A stretch of DNA of 26,951 nucleotides, taken from contig DXVA01000016.1 in the NCBI GenBank assembly GCA_019408975.1, positions 1 through 26,951 of the forward strand, read 5' to 3'. Positions 1-7,832 of the stretch are shown in pieces. Each line of letters begins with the position of its first letter. Within the stretch, counting starts at the first letter, position 1. The DNA comes from Lentisphaeria bacterium. Lineage in GTDB: Bacteria; Verrucomicrobiota; Lentisphaeria; Victivallales; UBA1829. Under the pieces are notes generated by a model. It saw nothing but the letters and a program-made list of their open reading frames with translations, ran no database searches and was not told the DNA's origin. The translations under genes and the position numbers were made by a program.

Positions 1-399
1 GAATATTATCTGACGGGGGTCGTCGCCACTCTGTTTCAGCATTCGCAACGCTACTCCGGCCCGCTTGCAAGAATTTATGACATCCTTGAAAAACAGGAAC
101 GCTGCCCTTTCTCTGTAACAGAAGCCGCGGAAGCATGTCATTATTCGAGAAATCATTTTTCCGTATTGATCAAGCAGATGACGGGGCTTACGGCAAAAGA
201 CTTCCTGAATCAGCTCCGTATGGAAAGTGCAAAACGGTATTTACGTTATTCGGATAAAAATATCGGTGAAATTGCCGCGATCATGGGATTCTCCTCCCAG
301 TTTCATTTTTCCGATTTTTTCAAACGGATGACCGGAAGCTCACCCCTCCATTATAGAAAAGAGCTTTTGCAGCAGGCAGCCATCTGCAAACTGCCGTGA
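1..399 (+). CDS. AraC-family regulator, C-terminal fragment (cut by window start)
   Basis: The frame is open from base 1 to the TGA at 397-399, giving 132 codons with no start in view, so the gene begins upstream of the window. The visible part is a complete AraC/XylS DNA-binding domain. The first helix-turn-helix lies near residues 48-70 (FSVTEAAEACHYSRNHFSVL), followed by a linker helix (FLNQLRMESAKRYL). The second lies near residues 93-118 (IGEIAAIMGFSSQFHFSDFF), followed by the family signature FKRMTGSSPLHYRK. Members bind DNA as transcription regulators, usually sensing a small ligand through an N-terminal domain that is missing here. The target is unknown. The downstream neighbour is convergent, so no operon partner can be inferred. 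An ATG at 166 falls inside the DNA-binding domain and is not a plausible start. Confidence 0.92.
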   Translation, partial: EYYLTGVVATLFQHSQRYSGPLARIYDILEKQERCPFSVTEAAEACHYSRNHFSVLIKQMTGLTAKDFLNQLRMESAKRYLRYSDKNIGEIAAIMGFSSQFHFSDFFKRMTGSSPLHYRKELLQQAAICKLP

Positions 400-463
400 A
401 AGCCGTTTCCTGCATCCGCAATTCAGTTCGGCTGTGCAATCTTCTGCAACAGGGCGTTTTCTT

Positions 464-1387
464 TCATTCTGAAAAACCGGGTGCCGCAGGCGAATTTCCC
501 TGATATTCAGCGGAAAAGATCACTCCCGAATTGGAAAGAATGCCTCCGTAAATACAGCCTTTCAGCATTTGGATTGAAAACGGTGTGTTCGTAAAACGCT
601 TGAATACCACATCGTCATCAAGCAGGTCCGCATCCAGGAAATGAACATCAATCCGGTCGCCGGTCCGCCAGTCGATTTCAAAAGAGGCATCCTCCCACGT
701 GACATCCCGCCCGGTCTTGCGGTATCCCCGTTTCCAGGAATCGAAAAGCTCCCTGCCGTTCTGCCTGACAATGATCCGGTGGTTCAATTTTTCAAGCGAG
801 TCAGCGGCATAACGGGCAAGTTCCTTGAACGACTGCTGCTTCAGGAGACGCGCCCGTTCCTTTGCAGGAGATTCCTGAAGCCGGATCAGCAGATCCGCCA
901 TGCGCCGTTTGAAATCCTCGCCTTTGACCGTCCCGCCGCATGCAACGGCATCTTCCGCCGCAAAGAAAGAACGTTTCAGCGTCACCCGGTATTTTCCCTC
1001 GGGGACAGCAAGGCCAAGCTCCACTTCCGCAGTTTTTGTCTTCATGGCCTTGTTGAATAATTCGCCCAGGGCATCATGCGATGCGGTGCCGGCATCAAGA
1101 AGGATCGTTGTCCTGAAGAAAGATTTCCGGCAAAGAATCACACGCACCTGATCTCCGCTGCGGTAAAAAAAGCGGAACGTATCGCCGATACGGAAATTAT
1201 GTATGCCCTTCCGGGCTGTCCGAGGGTAGACTTTTTCTTCATTTACAAAGACATACAGTTCGATGCGCCCCTTTTTCGCGGAATCATTCACTGCCGCATT
1301 CCGTATCACACCCGTATATTCCGCCGCCTCTCCAGAGAAAGCGGAAAAAACGGAGAACAGAAGCAGAAAACAGACGCAGAATTTCAT
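464..1387 (-). CDS. Secreted protein of unknown function, 307 aa
   Basis: The product starts with a typical signal peptide (MKFCVCFLLLFSVFSAFSG, hydrophobic core about residues 4-18), so it is probably exported. The mature part shows a beta-rich N-terminal region (about 25-135), a charged helical middle (about 150-205) and a C-terminal region with an Asp-rich stretch (DVHFLDADLLDDDVVFK). That stretch is faintly like the calcium-binding loops of C2-type beta sandwiches, but no family is recognised. The ATG at 1387 follows AAAGGAA at a good distance. It lies 24 bases after the stop of the small lipoprotein gene, so the two are probably co-transcribed as the last genes of an envelope cluster. 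The function is unknown. Confidence 0.8.
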   Translation of the reverse strand: MKFCVCFLLLFSVFSAFSGEAAEYTGVIRNAAVNDSAKKGRIELYVFVNEEKVYPRTARKGIHNFRIGDTFRFFYRSGDQVRVILCRKSFFRTTILLDAGTASHDALGELFNKAMKTKTAEVELGLAVPEGKYRVTLKRSFFAAEDAVACGGTVKGEDFKRRMADLLIRLQESPAKERARLLKQQSFKELARYAADSLEKLNHRIIVRQNGRELFDSWKRGYRKTGRDVTWEDASFEIDWRTGDRIDVHFLDADLLDDDVVFKRFTNTPFSIQMLKGCIYGGILSNSGVIFSAEYQGNSPAAPGFSE

Positions 1388-1411
1388 TTCCGGTTCCTTT
1401 CCGGCGCCTGA

Positions 1412-1567
1412 TCAGTTCTGGAACATGCCGGGCCCGTAAGGATTGACTTCCCACCCTCTCGGTTCATTGAAAGGGCGCGGATTGACTCCCGCACGCTCAT
1501 AATCGGTACAGCCACTCAGAAAAATTCCCGCAGCCAGCAGGAACAGCGCCGCAATTAAAAATTTCAT
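1412..1567 (-). CDS. Small lipoprotein, 51 aa
   Basis: The start is the ATG at 1567, preceded by GGAGG at about 7 bases. An in-frame reading can extend further upstream, but that part is a terminator hairpin and not protein. The product has an N-terminal hydrophobic segment (residues 3-17) ending in the lipobox L-S-G-C, so Cys20 should be lipidated and the protein anchored in a membrane. The mature part is only about 32 residues, rich in Pro, Asn and Gly (RPFNEPRGWEVNPYGPGMFQ). No enzymatic domain fits in this length. It lies between a terminator hairpin upstream and the 307-residue secreted protein downstream. The role is unknown, and the lipoprotein call itself is well supported. Confidence 0.85.
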   Translation of the reverse strand: MKFLIAALFLLAAGIFLSGCTDYERAGVNPRPFNEPRGWEVNPYGPGMFQN

Positions 1568-1590
1568 GAAAAACCTCCATATACAAAAAA

Positions 1591-1616
1591 ACCGTCGCAA
1601 CTTTCCAGCGGACGGT
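1591..1616 (-). terminator. Hairpin terminator or attenuator inside the envelope cluster
   Basis: ACCGTCGC at 1591-1598 can pair with GCGGACGGT at 1608-1616, with one bulged base. It is flanked by A-tracts and T-tracts on both sides, so it can act on either strand. It lies between the small membrane peptide (stop at 1645) and the lipoprotein (start at 1567), both on the minus strand. There it could end the upstream transcript or attenuate the downstream genes. Confidence 0.75.
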
Positions 1617-1644
1617 TTTTTAATTCTGCTTGATTCAGGACAGC

Positions 1645-1752
1645 TCAGAACATTTCGTAGCATTTCATTTCAAGAGCCTGCAACACCAGCACTCCTACGA
1701 GAAGGAGAAAGGTGAGAATCGCGCAAACCGTAAAAAACTTTGATGAATACAT
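1645..1752 (-). CDS. Small single-pass membrane peptide, 35 aa
   Basis: A 36-codon frame starts at the ATG at 1752 and ends with TGA at 1645-1647. It is preceded by AAGGAGG, a full anti-16S match, spaced 6 bases from the ATG. It starts 11 bases after the stop of the coiled-coil membrane protein. The product is a short polar N-terminus, a hydrophobic run (about residues 7-25, FTVCAILTFLLLVGVLVLQ) and a short tail with two charged patches and a Cys, which predicts a single-pass membrane peptide. The strong ribosome binding site, tight spacing and immediate terminator argue for a real gene that size filters would miss. Function is unknown. It may partner the upstream membrane protein. Confidence 0.72.
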   Translation of the reverse strand: MYSSKFFTVCAILTFLLLVGVLVLQALEMKCYEMF

Positions 1753-1763
1753 GACCCGCCTCC

Positions 1764-3023
1764 TTACTTAGCGGCAGCCGGAGCAACCGCTTTTCCTGTT
1801 GCGGCGGCAATATCCTCATCCGCAAAATAGACATCGTCTCCCACTCTCAAATCGGAAAGCTCGCCGCTGACAAGATTGCAGATCGCGTTGTGGTCATCGA
1901 CTTTCGTTACAATCAGCTTACCGATGAATTCAGGCTTGTCACTGTTCAAACCGCGCGCAATCGTCATGATCTTGCCGGCAGGAAGCGGGAACGCAACCTT
2001 ATTGTCTTTGATTCCGTATTTCTGGACAAACTCATATTTTTTGCCGATATTGATGGTGATGAAACCGAAGTCTTTGTCGATATATTCGATTTTGCCCTTG
2101 ATGTAACCGTAACATTCCGGATCTTTATTGGTCAGCAGTTTTGTGGGGATACGGGATTTTCCGTCATCGGAAATAACGCGAAGCAACTCGTCAATTCTCT
2201 TCTGCTTGGCTTTGATGTCTGCAAGATGGCTGGAAATCGTTTTACGGTGAGCCGCGATCTGGTTGTTCAGAGAAGCCGTTTTTCTTTTTTCCGCGGCAAG
2301 TGCATTCCGTGTAGCGTCGGCTGCTGATTTGTGCTTGCGGATTTCAGCAAGCGAAGTATTCAGTTCACTGGCATAATTGGCGCCGTTCAAGTTCGGGCTT
2401 TTGACCCCGAGTGTTCTGCTGATCGTCGCAATATGGGATGCAAAACGGTCTCTGCGGCCTTTGATGTCATTGATTCTTGTATTAACCTTCTGGGCGGCGG
2501 CATTTGCCTGCGAGGAATTCTTCAGTTCATTGGCGGAAATGGAAGCACCGACAAGACTTCCGGTCCTGACATAATTTGCAAAGACATCATCCCGGTTGCG
2601 TTTGAACGCCGATATTTTGGAGCTGAAATCCTTGTCCTTATTTTCATAAGAGGTGACATTCTGGAAATCTTTTGCGTTTACGCCGGTGATTTCCAGCGTA
2701 TTCGCCGTCCTCTGGAGAGACTGGGCGAGATCGTTGCGCTGCCTTACGATTCTGGCGGCATTGTCTTTCAATTTCGGCAGCACCTGATCCAGATTCGCAT
2801 ACTGGGTATGTTTGAGTTTGTCGGCTGCGAGTTCCTGAGCTGCTTTCGTTCCCGAAGCGCTTTTATCATCCAATGCTGCCGCGGTGGCATTGATCGCAGC
2901 CGCCATCTTCTGCCATCCGTCCGTCAATTCATTGCGCTTGCTGAACAGCATATACGAAAATACAACGGCTGCAATCGCAGCAAGCAAAATCAGGATGTTG
3001 ATGACTCTGTTCAAAATACCCAT
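1764..3023 (-). CDS. Membrane-anchored coiled-coil protein with C-terminal beta domain, 419 aa
   Basis: The start chosen is the ATG at 3023 (MGILNRVINILILL), with GGAGAG about 9 bases upstream. A TTG seven codons earlier has no better site. Residues 6-28 form a transmembrane helix. Residues 30-300 are almost entirely helical, rich in Ala, Lys, Asn and Gln, with heptad-like segments (AAEKRKTASLNNQIAAHRKT), consistent with a long extracytoplasmic coiled coil. Residues about 308-405 form a beta-rich domain alternating Gly, hydrophobic and charged residues (GYIKGKIEYIDKDFGFITIN; GELSDLRVGDDVYF). This pattern recalls the C-terminal beta domain of FlgT- or MreC-like envelope proteins, a resemblance judged by eye only. 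It is probably a structural or scaffold envelope protein, followed closely by the 35-residue membrane peptide. Confidence 0.82.
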   Translation of the reverse strand: MGILNRVINILILLAAIAAVVFSYMLFSKRNELTDGWQKMAAAINATAAALDDKSASGTKAAQELAADKLKHTQYANLDQVLPKLKDNAARIVRQRNDLAQSLQRTANTLEITGVNAKDFQNVTSYENKDKDFSSKISAFKRNRDDVFANYVRTGSLVGASISANELKNSSQANAAAQKVNTRINDIKGRRDRFASHIATISRTLGVKSPNLNGANYASELNTSLAEIRKHKSAADATRNALAAEKRKTASLNNQIAAHRKTISSHLADIKAKQKRIDELLRVISDDGKSRIPTKLLTNKDPECYGYIKGKIEYIDKDFGFITINIGKKYEFVQKYGIKDNKVAFPLPAGKIMTIARGLNSDKPEFIGKLIVTKVDDHNAICNLVSGELSDLRVGDDVYFADEDIAAATGKAVAPAAAK

Positions 3024-3201
3024 GTCCCTTTTCTCTCCTGTCAAAAATGTTATTACAAATGAAACACCAGTTTTTTATAAAGTATGGTTTGCTTACACTA
3101 CATTCACAAATCATCTTGTCAAATAAAAATTTGCTGTTACAGGCAGATTTTCCTGCATTTTTTTTCATTTTTCCTGCAAAAACGGCTCTTTTCCGGGAAA
3201 A

Positions 3202-3762
3202 TCATGCCCTCGCAATGTAAAGAAAACGGGTTCCTCCGAATTGTCTGATGGTTTGAACCTTCCACTCCGGAGGAAAGATCTTCAGCTGGAAGTTCGCTTC
3301 CGGGAGCTCCCAGATCATCAGGGAACGCTCCGCCCATGCAGTGAATGATTTCTCATGCAGAAGACCGTCCAGCAGTTCCGACGATTCCGCATACGGCGGG
3401 TCCGCAAAAATGAAATCCGGCGCGGGAAGCGATGAAAACCGGACGGCACACTCCGGCAATGTCCCGCTGAACACGGTAAAACGGCAGGAGGAACAGACAG
3501 GTTCGACTTTCCTGAGATTTGATTTAAGCGCGGAAAGGGACTGCGGCGACTTTTCCACAAACAACACAGACTCCGCGCCGCGGCTTGCAAACTCGAATCC
3601 GACAGCCCCGCTGCCCGCGAAAAAATCGCATACACTCCTGCCTTCAAGATCCCCCAGACTGTCGAACAGCGCTCTGCGCGCCCTGACGGCAGTCGGCCTC
3701 ACCAGCGCTCCGCCGGGAACCTTCAGGGAGATGCCCTTCGCCATTCCGCCTGAAATTTCCAT
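3202..3762 (-). CDS. rsmD: 16S rRNA (guanine966-N2)-methyltransferase RsmD
   Basis: The 186-residue product has the RsmD layout: N-terminal MEISGGMAKGISLKVP matching the family MRIIxGxxKGRxL opening, then RPTAVRARRALFDSL, the SAM-binding loop FFAGSGAVGFE (about residues 47-57), an acidic ribose-binding residue after strand 2 (VLFVEKS), and the catalytic DPPY motif at 121-124. RsmD methylates N2 of G966 in 16S rRNA using SAM, in the cytoplasm. The start chosen is the ATG at 3762, because the family begins there. A GTG at 3780 in frame would add six residues and overlap guaA. The ATG lies 8 bases after the guaA stop, so the gene is probably co-transcribed with guaA and perhaps translationally coupled, as the ribosome binding site is weak. 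Confidence 0.9.
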   Translation of the reverse strand: MEISGGMAKGISLKVPGGALVRPTAVRARRALFDSLGDLEGRSVCDFFAGSGAVGFEFASRGAESVLFVEKSPQSLSALKSNLRKVEPVCSSCRFTVFSGTLPECAVRFSSLPAPDFIFADPPYAESSELLDGLLHEKSFTAWAERSLMIWELPEANFQLKIFPPEWKVQTIRQFGGTRFLYIARA

Positions 3763-3770
3763 ACCGGTCT

Positions 3771-5315
3771 TTATTCCCACTCAATGGTTCCCGGCGGCTT
3801 GGACGTGATGTCATACACCACGCGGTTTACGCCGTTGACCTCATTGATGATACGGCTCGATATCCTGCCGAGCAGATCGTATGGGAGCTGAACCCAGTCC
3901 GCCGTCATGCCGTCCTGACTTTCCACTGCACGCAATGCAATCACATTGTCATAGGTGCGCTCGTCGCCCATGACTCCGACCGTTTTCACGGGAATGAAGA
4001 CCCCGAAAGTCTGCCATGTCCTGTAATAAAGCCCCGCTTTTTTCATCTCGTCCACAATGATTTCATCGGCGTCGCGGAGCGTGTCCAGATCTTTCTTGTT
4101 GACCTCGCCGAGCATACGCACTGCAAGGCCGGGCCCCGGAAACGGCTGGCGCATGACCATCTCTTCCGGCAGTCCGAGCTTGCGCCCGACTTCCCGGACT
4201 TCGTCCTTGAACAGACGGCTCAACGGCTCCAGCAGCTTCAGGTTCATTGTGGCGGGAAGCCCGCCGACATTGTGGTGGCTCTTGATGACCGCACTCGGGT
4301 TGCCGTCGATCGAAACGCTTTCGATCACGTCCGGATAGGTGGTTCCCTGGGCAAGGAATTTCACATCGGAAATCTCGGACGCCGCCTCATCGAACACCTT
4401 GATGAACTCATGCCCGATGATCTTGCGTTTCTGTTCAGGTTCACTTGCACCCTTGAGTTTTTCAAGGAAACGCGCCTCGGCGTCAACATATTTCAGCGGC
4501 ATTTTGAAAGAACCGCCGAACAATGCCTTGACCCGTTCCGGCTCGCCTTTGCGAAGCCCGCCGTTGTTCACGAAAATACAGGTAAGCTGGTTCCCGATCG
4601 CTTTATGAATCAGAGCCGCGGCAACGGAGGAGTCCACGCCGCCGCTGAGCCCGAGGATCACTTTTTCCCCCTTGACTTTCTCGCGGATTTCACGGAGGGC
4701 GGATTCGATGAACGATTCCATGTTCCAGCTTCCGGGGCAACCGCAGACCTTGCGGCAGAAGTTTGTAATGATGATCTGCCCTTTCGGCGTATGCACGACT
4801 TCAGGGTGAAACTGAATTCCGTAAATCTTCTTTTCCGGGTTCTGGATTCCGGCAAATTCCGTATTGTCCGTACAGGCGAACCGGGAAAAACCTTCCGGGA
4901 GCTTCGTGACCTTGTCTCCATGAGACATCCAGACCTGCCCTTTTGCAGGGAACCCTTCAAACAATATGGATTCTTCGCACGCCTCGATTTCCGCTTTTCC
5001 GTATTCGCGCGCCTTGCCGCGTGCGACCTCCCCGCCGAGAGTCTGCACCGTCAGCTGCATTCCGTAGCAGATGCCGAGAATCGGAATTCCAAGCTTGAAA
5101 ATTGCAGGATCGCATTTCGGCGCTCCATCCTGATAAACACTTGCAGGCCCGCCGCTCAGGATAATTCCCGCCGGCGCCTCTTTTCTGATTTCATCCGCGC
5201 TGATTCTGAAAGGAACGATCCGGCTGTAAACATGGCATTCACGGATTCTGCGCGCGATCAACTGACTATACTGGGAACCGAAATCAAGGACCAGTATGTT
5301 TTCGCTTTTCGACAT
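3771..5315 (-). CDS. guaA: GMP synthase (glutamine-hydrolysing)
   Basis: This 514-residue protein is a full-length GuaA. It converts XMP, glutamine and ATP to GMP, the last step of guanine nucleotide synthesis, in the cytoplasm. The N-terminal class I glutamine amidotransferase holds the oxyanion segment ILSGGPASV, the nucleophile Cys83 in GICYGMQ, and the triad His170 and Glu172 in GIQFHPEV. The ATP pyrophosphatase domain has the P-loop SGGVDSS at 224-230. The C-terminal dimerisation domain ends with the conserved KPPGTIEWE. All key residues are present and the length is normal. The start (MSKSENILVLDFGSQYSQLI) is the family start. It overlaps no gene upstream and is transcribed divergently from the dCMP deaminase. 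rsmD follows at once. Confidence 0.98.
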   Translation of the reverse strand: MSKSENILVLDFGSQYSQLIARRIRECHVYSRIVPFRISADEIRKEAPAGIILSGGPASVYQDGAPKCDPAIFKLGIPILGICYGMQLTVQTLGGEVARGKAREYGKAEIEACEESILFEGFPAKGQVWMSHGDKVTKLPEGFSRFACTDNTEFAGIQNPEKKIYGIQFHPEVVHTPKGQIIITNFCRKVCGCPGSWNMESFIESALREIREKVKGEKVILGLSGGVDSSVAAALIHKAIGNQLTCIFVNNGGLRKGEPERVKALFGGSFKMPLKYVDAEARFLEKLKGASEPEQKRKIIGHEFIKVFDEAASEISDVKFLAQGTTYPDVIESVSIDGNPSAVIKSHHNVGGLPATMNLKLLEPLSRLFKDEVREVGRKLGLPEEMVMRQPFPGPGLAVRMLGEVNKKDLDTLRDADEIIVDEMKKAGLYYRTWQTFGVFIPVKTVGVMGDERTYDNVIALRAVESQDGMTADWVQLPYDLLGRISSRIINEVNGVNRVVYDITSKPPGTIEWE

Positions 5316-5525
5316 AGGCGTTTCTCTTTGCTTTCTGAATTATTTTGCTATATAATAGACTCCATTTTCCTCTTTTTTTCCAGTTTTTTTTGCAAGGAAA
5401 TGAAAAAATTATTTTCCGGTCCTGGCAAAGCGGAAACATAAATCCGGTCCTGAAACTTGATTTTTTTTCTTCCCGTGATACTTTCTTTCAGGATTCGGAA
5501 TCAACAAACAAGGAGTCTTTACATT

Positions 5526-6005
5526 ATGGCAGGAAAAACCAGAAAGTCGAAACGCCCGGACTGGGACAGTTATTTCATGCAGATCGCTCAGGTTGTGGCT
5601 CTCCGCAGCAATTGCTCCCGTCGTCAGGTGGCGGCGGTAATCGTCAAGGACTGCCGGATCATTTCCACCGGTTATAACGGCACTCCGCGCGGCATCAAAA
5701 ACTGCTGTGACGGCGGATGCCCCCGCTGTGCGTCCGACGCCCCGTCCGGCACGAATCTCGGAGAATGCCTCTGCTGTCACGGCGAGGAAAATGCCATTGT
5801 CCAGGCGGCATACCACGGAATATCGGTCAAAGACGCGACTCTCTACACCACCTTCAGCCCGTGTCTGCTCTGCGCAAAAATGATCATCAACGCCGGAATC
5901 AAAGAAGTCGTTTACAAGGAGCGTTACTCCATCGACGACACTTCCAAACGAATTCTCAAGGAAGCCAAAGTCAAACTCCGCCCGCTTGTCGAAAAGAAAG
6001 CATAG
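5526..6005 (+). CDS. dCMP deaminase (ComEB-type)
   Basis: The 159-residue product is a zinc-dependent cytidine/deoxycytidylate deaminase. Zinc ligands and the proton shuttle are visible: His85 and Glu87 in CHGEENAI, and Cys113 and Cys116 in SPCLLCAKMI. The segment TGYNGTPRG (about 48-56) and the Cys-rich insert (NCCDGGCPRC, then CLCC) are typical of bacterial dCMP deaminases, where extra Cys and His residues bind a second zinc. The enzyme converts dCMP to dUMP and so feeds thymidylate synthesis. The ATG at 5526 has AAGGAG about 10 bases upstream. It is divergent from guaA and convergent with the MscS gene, so it is probably monocistronic. Confidence 0.93.
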   Translation: MAGKTRKSKRPDWDSYFMQIAQVVALRSNCSRRQVAAVIVKDCRIISTGYNGTPRGIKNCCDGGCPRCASDAPSGTNLGECLCCHGEENAIVQAAYHGISVKDATLYTTFSPCLLCAKMIINAGIKEVVYKERYSIDDTSKRILKEAKVKLRPLVEKKA

Positions 6006-6095
6006 TGAGGACTGAGAAGCTATTGGACTGAAAATGAATAGTGATGAGGAAATCAAGGCTCTGGTGGCGGCGGAAAAGGCATTCTGAAAGCCCGG

Positions 6096-7403
6096 TCAGG
6101 AACTTTTCGGCGGAACATTTTCCAGATAAATGGTCTGCGTCGGATACGCCATATTCAAACCAGCCTCATTGAACTGCTTGAGTATTGTCATGTTGAGTTC
6201 ATTGAGCAGCGCCTCCTCCTCGGCAAAAGAGTTTGTCTTGAACCACATTATGACGTGGATATTCATGGAGGAGGCGGCAAACTGCGAGAAGAAAATATGA
6301 GGCGCATAGCCTGCCGCATCGGGACCGTGGAAGTTGTCCATGATTTCATGAAGAATCTTCATCGCCTGCTCCATCTGTTCCGGCGCCGTGTCATAAGTCA
6401 GCCCGATATCCATCACATGTTTGATGCGCCCGCTGCGGTTGACATTGCAGACCGTCGTATTGGTAAGCATACTGTTCGGAATCGTATAAACCGACTCGTC
6501 CGCCGTCGTGATTTTGCTGCTGCGCATTCCGACATGCGTGACGATGCCGTTCACATCGCCCGCTTTGATCCGGTCCCCAAGCCGGAACGGGCAGTCCGCG
6601 ATGATGACAATCGTCCCGAAGAAATTGGAAACGGTATCCTTCGCCGCAAGTGCGATCGCCAAACCGATGACACCCGCGCCCGCCAGCAGAGCCGTGATAT
6701 CCAGATGGAAGATGTTCTGCCCGATGAACAGGACGGTAGTAATCGCAATCGCTATTTTCAGTGTGTTTCCGATCATGCTGACCGTCAGGTTGTCGAGCGT
6801 GTTGTCGTTTCGTTCCGCAAACTGCCGGATTTTCCGGTCCATAACGGAAACCAGCCCGAAAACTCCCCATGCGATGATCAGAGTGACCGCCGCATAGAAA
6901 AAGCGCATATCCATGTCGTGCAGATTCCGCGGCAGGCTTTTCAGGACCGGAAAGAAAAACAGGAAGCAGGACGTGAGGACAGCCAGCAGAATCACCGGTG
7001 TGGTCAGCACGTTGAGGATCTCCCACCGCCAGAGATTCCTGTGCCTGTCGATCCGGTTTTGAGTCAGGCGGCGGAAAAGCCATGTCAGGAACACCCCCGC
7101 CAGAATCGAAACGGCGCTTCCGATCAGGAAGTTCAGCAGATTGTCACGTTCCCGCGAGAACCAGCTTTTCGTTTTCTGCGCATCGGAGTCCAGTTTGCTG
7201 ATAATCTCCTCCGGCGAGACATCGGCAATGTCATCCTCTTCCTCCTGCTTTTCCTCCGCAGAAACCGGTTTCTGCTTTTCCGTATGCGGCACAGCTTCCT
7301 TTTCCAGTAAAGCCAGCTGGCCGTTCAGGTAAAACGGCAGAAACAACCCTGCCGGAATCAGCATGAAACAGAGAAAGTTTTTCCATTTTCTTGATGTCGC
7401 CAT
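6096..7403 (-). CDS. MscS-family mechanosensitive ion channel, 435 aa
   Basis: The C-terminal half is a clear MscS channel. The pore helix and vestibule start lie at about residues 236-268 (ITALLAGAGVIGLAIALAAK), followed by the family motif DTVSNFFGTIVIIADCPFRLGD, the beta domain (GIVTHVGMRSSKITT..YTIPNSML) and the alpha/beta C-terminal domain to about residue 428. The N-terminal part has a hydrophobic segment near 8-29, an acidic linker (about 32-75, EEKQEEEDDIADVSPEE) and further membrane helices near 90-110, 127-152, 167-188 and 210-232. It is therefore longer than the minimal three-helix MscS. Such channels open under membrane tension and release solutes during hypo-osmotic shock. The ATG at 7403 has GGAAGGAAA upstream. 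A RIC-like fragment ends 20 bases before it on the same strand. Confidence 0.95.
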   Translation of the reverse strand: MATSRKWKNFLCFMLIPAGLFLPFYLNGQLALLEKEAVPHTEKQKPVSAEEKQEEEDDIADVSPEEIISKLDSDAQKTKSWFSRERDNLLNFLIGSAVSILAGVFLTWLFRRLTQNRIDRHRNLWRWEILNVLTTPVILLAVLTSCFLFFFPVLKSLPRNLHDMDMRFFYAAVTLIIAWGVFGLVSVMDRKIRQFAERNDNTLDNLTVSMIGNTLKIAIAITTVLFIGQNIFHLDITALLAGAGVIGLAIALAAKDTVSNFFGTIVIIADCPFRLGDRIKAGDVNGIVTHVGMRSSKITTADESVYTIPNSMLTNTTVCNVNRSGRIKHVMDIGLTYDTAPEQMEQAMKILHEIMDNFHGPDAAGYAPHIFFSQFAASSMNIHVIMWFKTNSFAEEEALLNELNMTILKQFNEAGLNMAYPTQTIYLENVPPKSS

Positions 7404-7423
7404 TGGAGATTTCCTTCCGGGGA

Positions 7424-7648
7424 TCAGATGATTACTCTCGGAAACAGGATATTGTTTTCGAGATAAATATGTTCATGAGTCTGCGCATCCATCTCCCTGA
7501 GTCCGTTGTAAAGCATCCGCATGGTGGTTTCATGTTTTTTTCTGACGGCAGCCTGCATACTGACACCCCCTGTTTTAATCTTGATTTCCGGGACATGTAT
7601 TTTCGAGTAAAATACGTCCGTGGAAGATTTCCCCATGCGGCTTAACAT
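7424..7648 (-). pseudogene. Orphan C-terminal piece of a YtfE/ScdA (RIC) iron-sulfur repair protein
   Basis: The last 36 residues (HETTMRMLYNGLREMDAQTH and then EHIYLENNILFPRV) match the C-terminal helix of RIC di-iron proteins, including the His-x3-Glu ligand pair (HIYLE) and the closing ENNxLFPR motif. RIC proteins are about 220 residues long, with hemerythrin-like helices providing the other iron ligands, and those are absent here. The frame can start at the ATG at 7648. An internal ATG at 7558 is preceded by AGGGGG at 7 bases and would give a 44-residue peptide. It is most likely a relic of a deleted gene. A short expressed peptide cannot be excluded. It lies directly upstream of the MscS gene on the same strand. 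Confidence 0.7.
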
Positions 7649-7794
7649 AGAGTCGTTTTGGAATTTGTCAAGCCCCGCAAAGCCCCCCTTGACGGCATAA
7701 CTGATTTCTTCTCACACGGAACAACGGCAAATAAGGAAGATTGTTTTTTTTATAAAAATAATTCCGGAAAAGTTATTTTTTTTGATATTCCCCC

Positions 7795-7823
7795 TTGACA
7801 TTTGCAATGTTCTGTTATATAAT
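7795..7823 (+). promoter_or_regulatory. Consensus sigma-70-type promoter of module A
   Basis: TTGACA at 7795-7800 and TATAAT at 7818-7823 are separated by exactly 17 bases, a perfect housekeeping promoter. Five C residues (7790-7794) immediately precede the -35 box. The start codon of the lacI-like gene is 40 bases after the -10 box. Confidence 0.9.
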
Positions 7824-7832
7824 CTAAATATA

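Noticed and set aside
2331..3062. Open frame of 243 codons on the plus strand
   Set aside because: It is a shadow of the coiled-coil membrane protein gene. No promoter or domain supports it.
3117..3122. TTGACA on the minus strand as promoter of the coiled-coil gene
   Set aside because: The -35 match is perfect, but no acceptable -10 box lies 16-18 bases downstream, so it is not listed as a promoter.
4272..5441. Long open frame (389 codons) on the plus strand
   Set aside because: It lies opposite guaA, which is certain, has no recognisable domain, and is explained by the codon composition of guaA.
6255..7310. Open frame of 351 codons on the plus strand
   Set aside because: It is antisense to the MscS gene, extremely rich in Arg and His, and has no ribosome binding site or family resemblance.
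7683..7715. Another C6-TTGACG sequence as a promoter
   Set aside because: No -10-like hexamer is found 15-19 bases downstream (TCACAC at 17).
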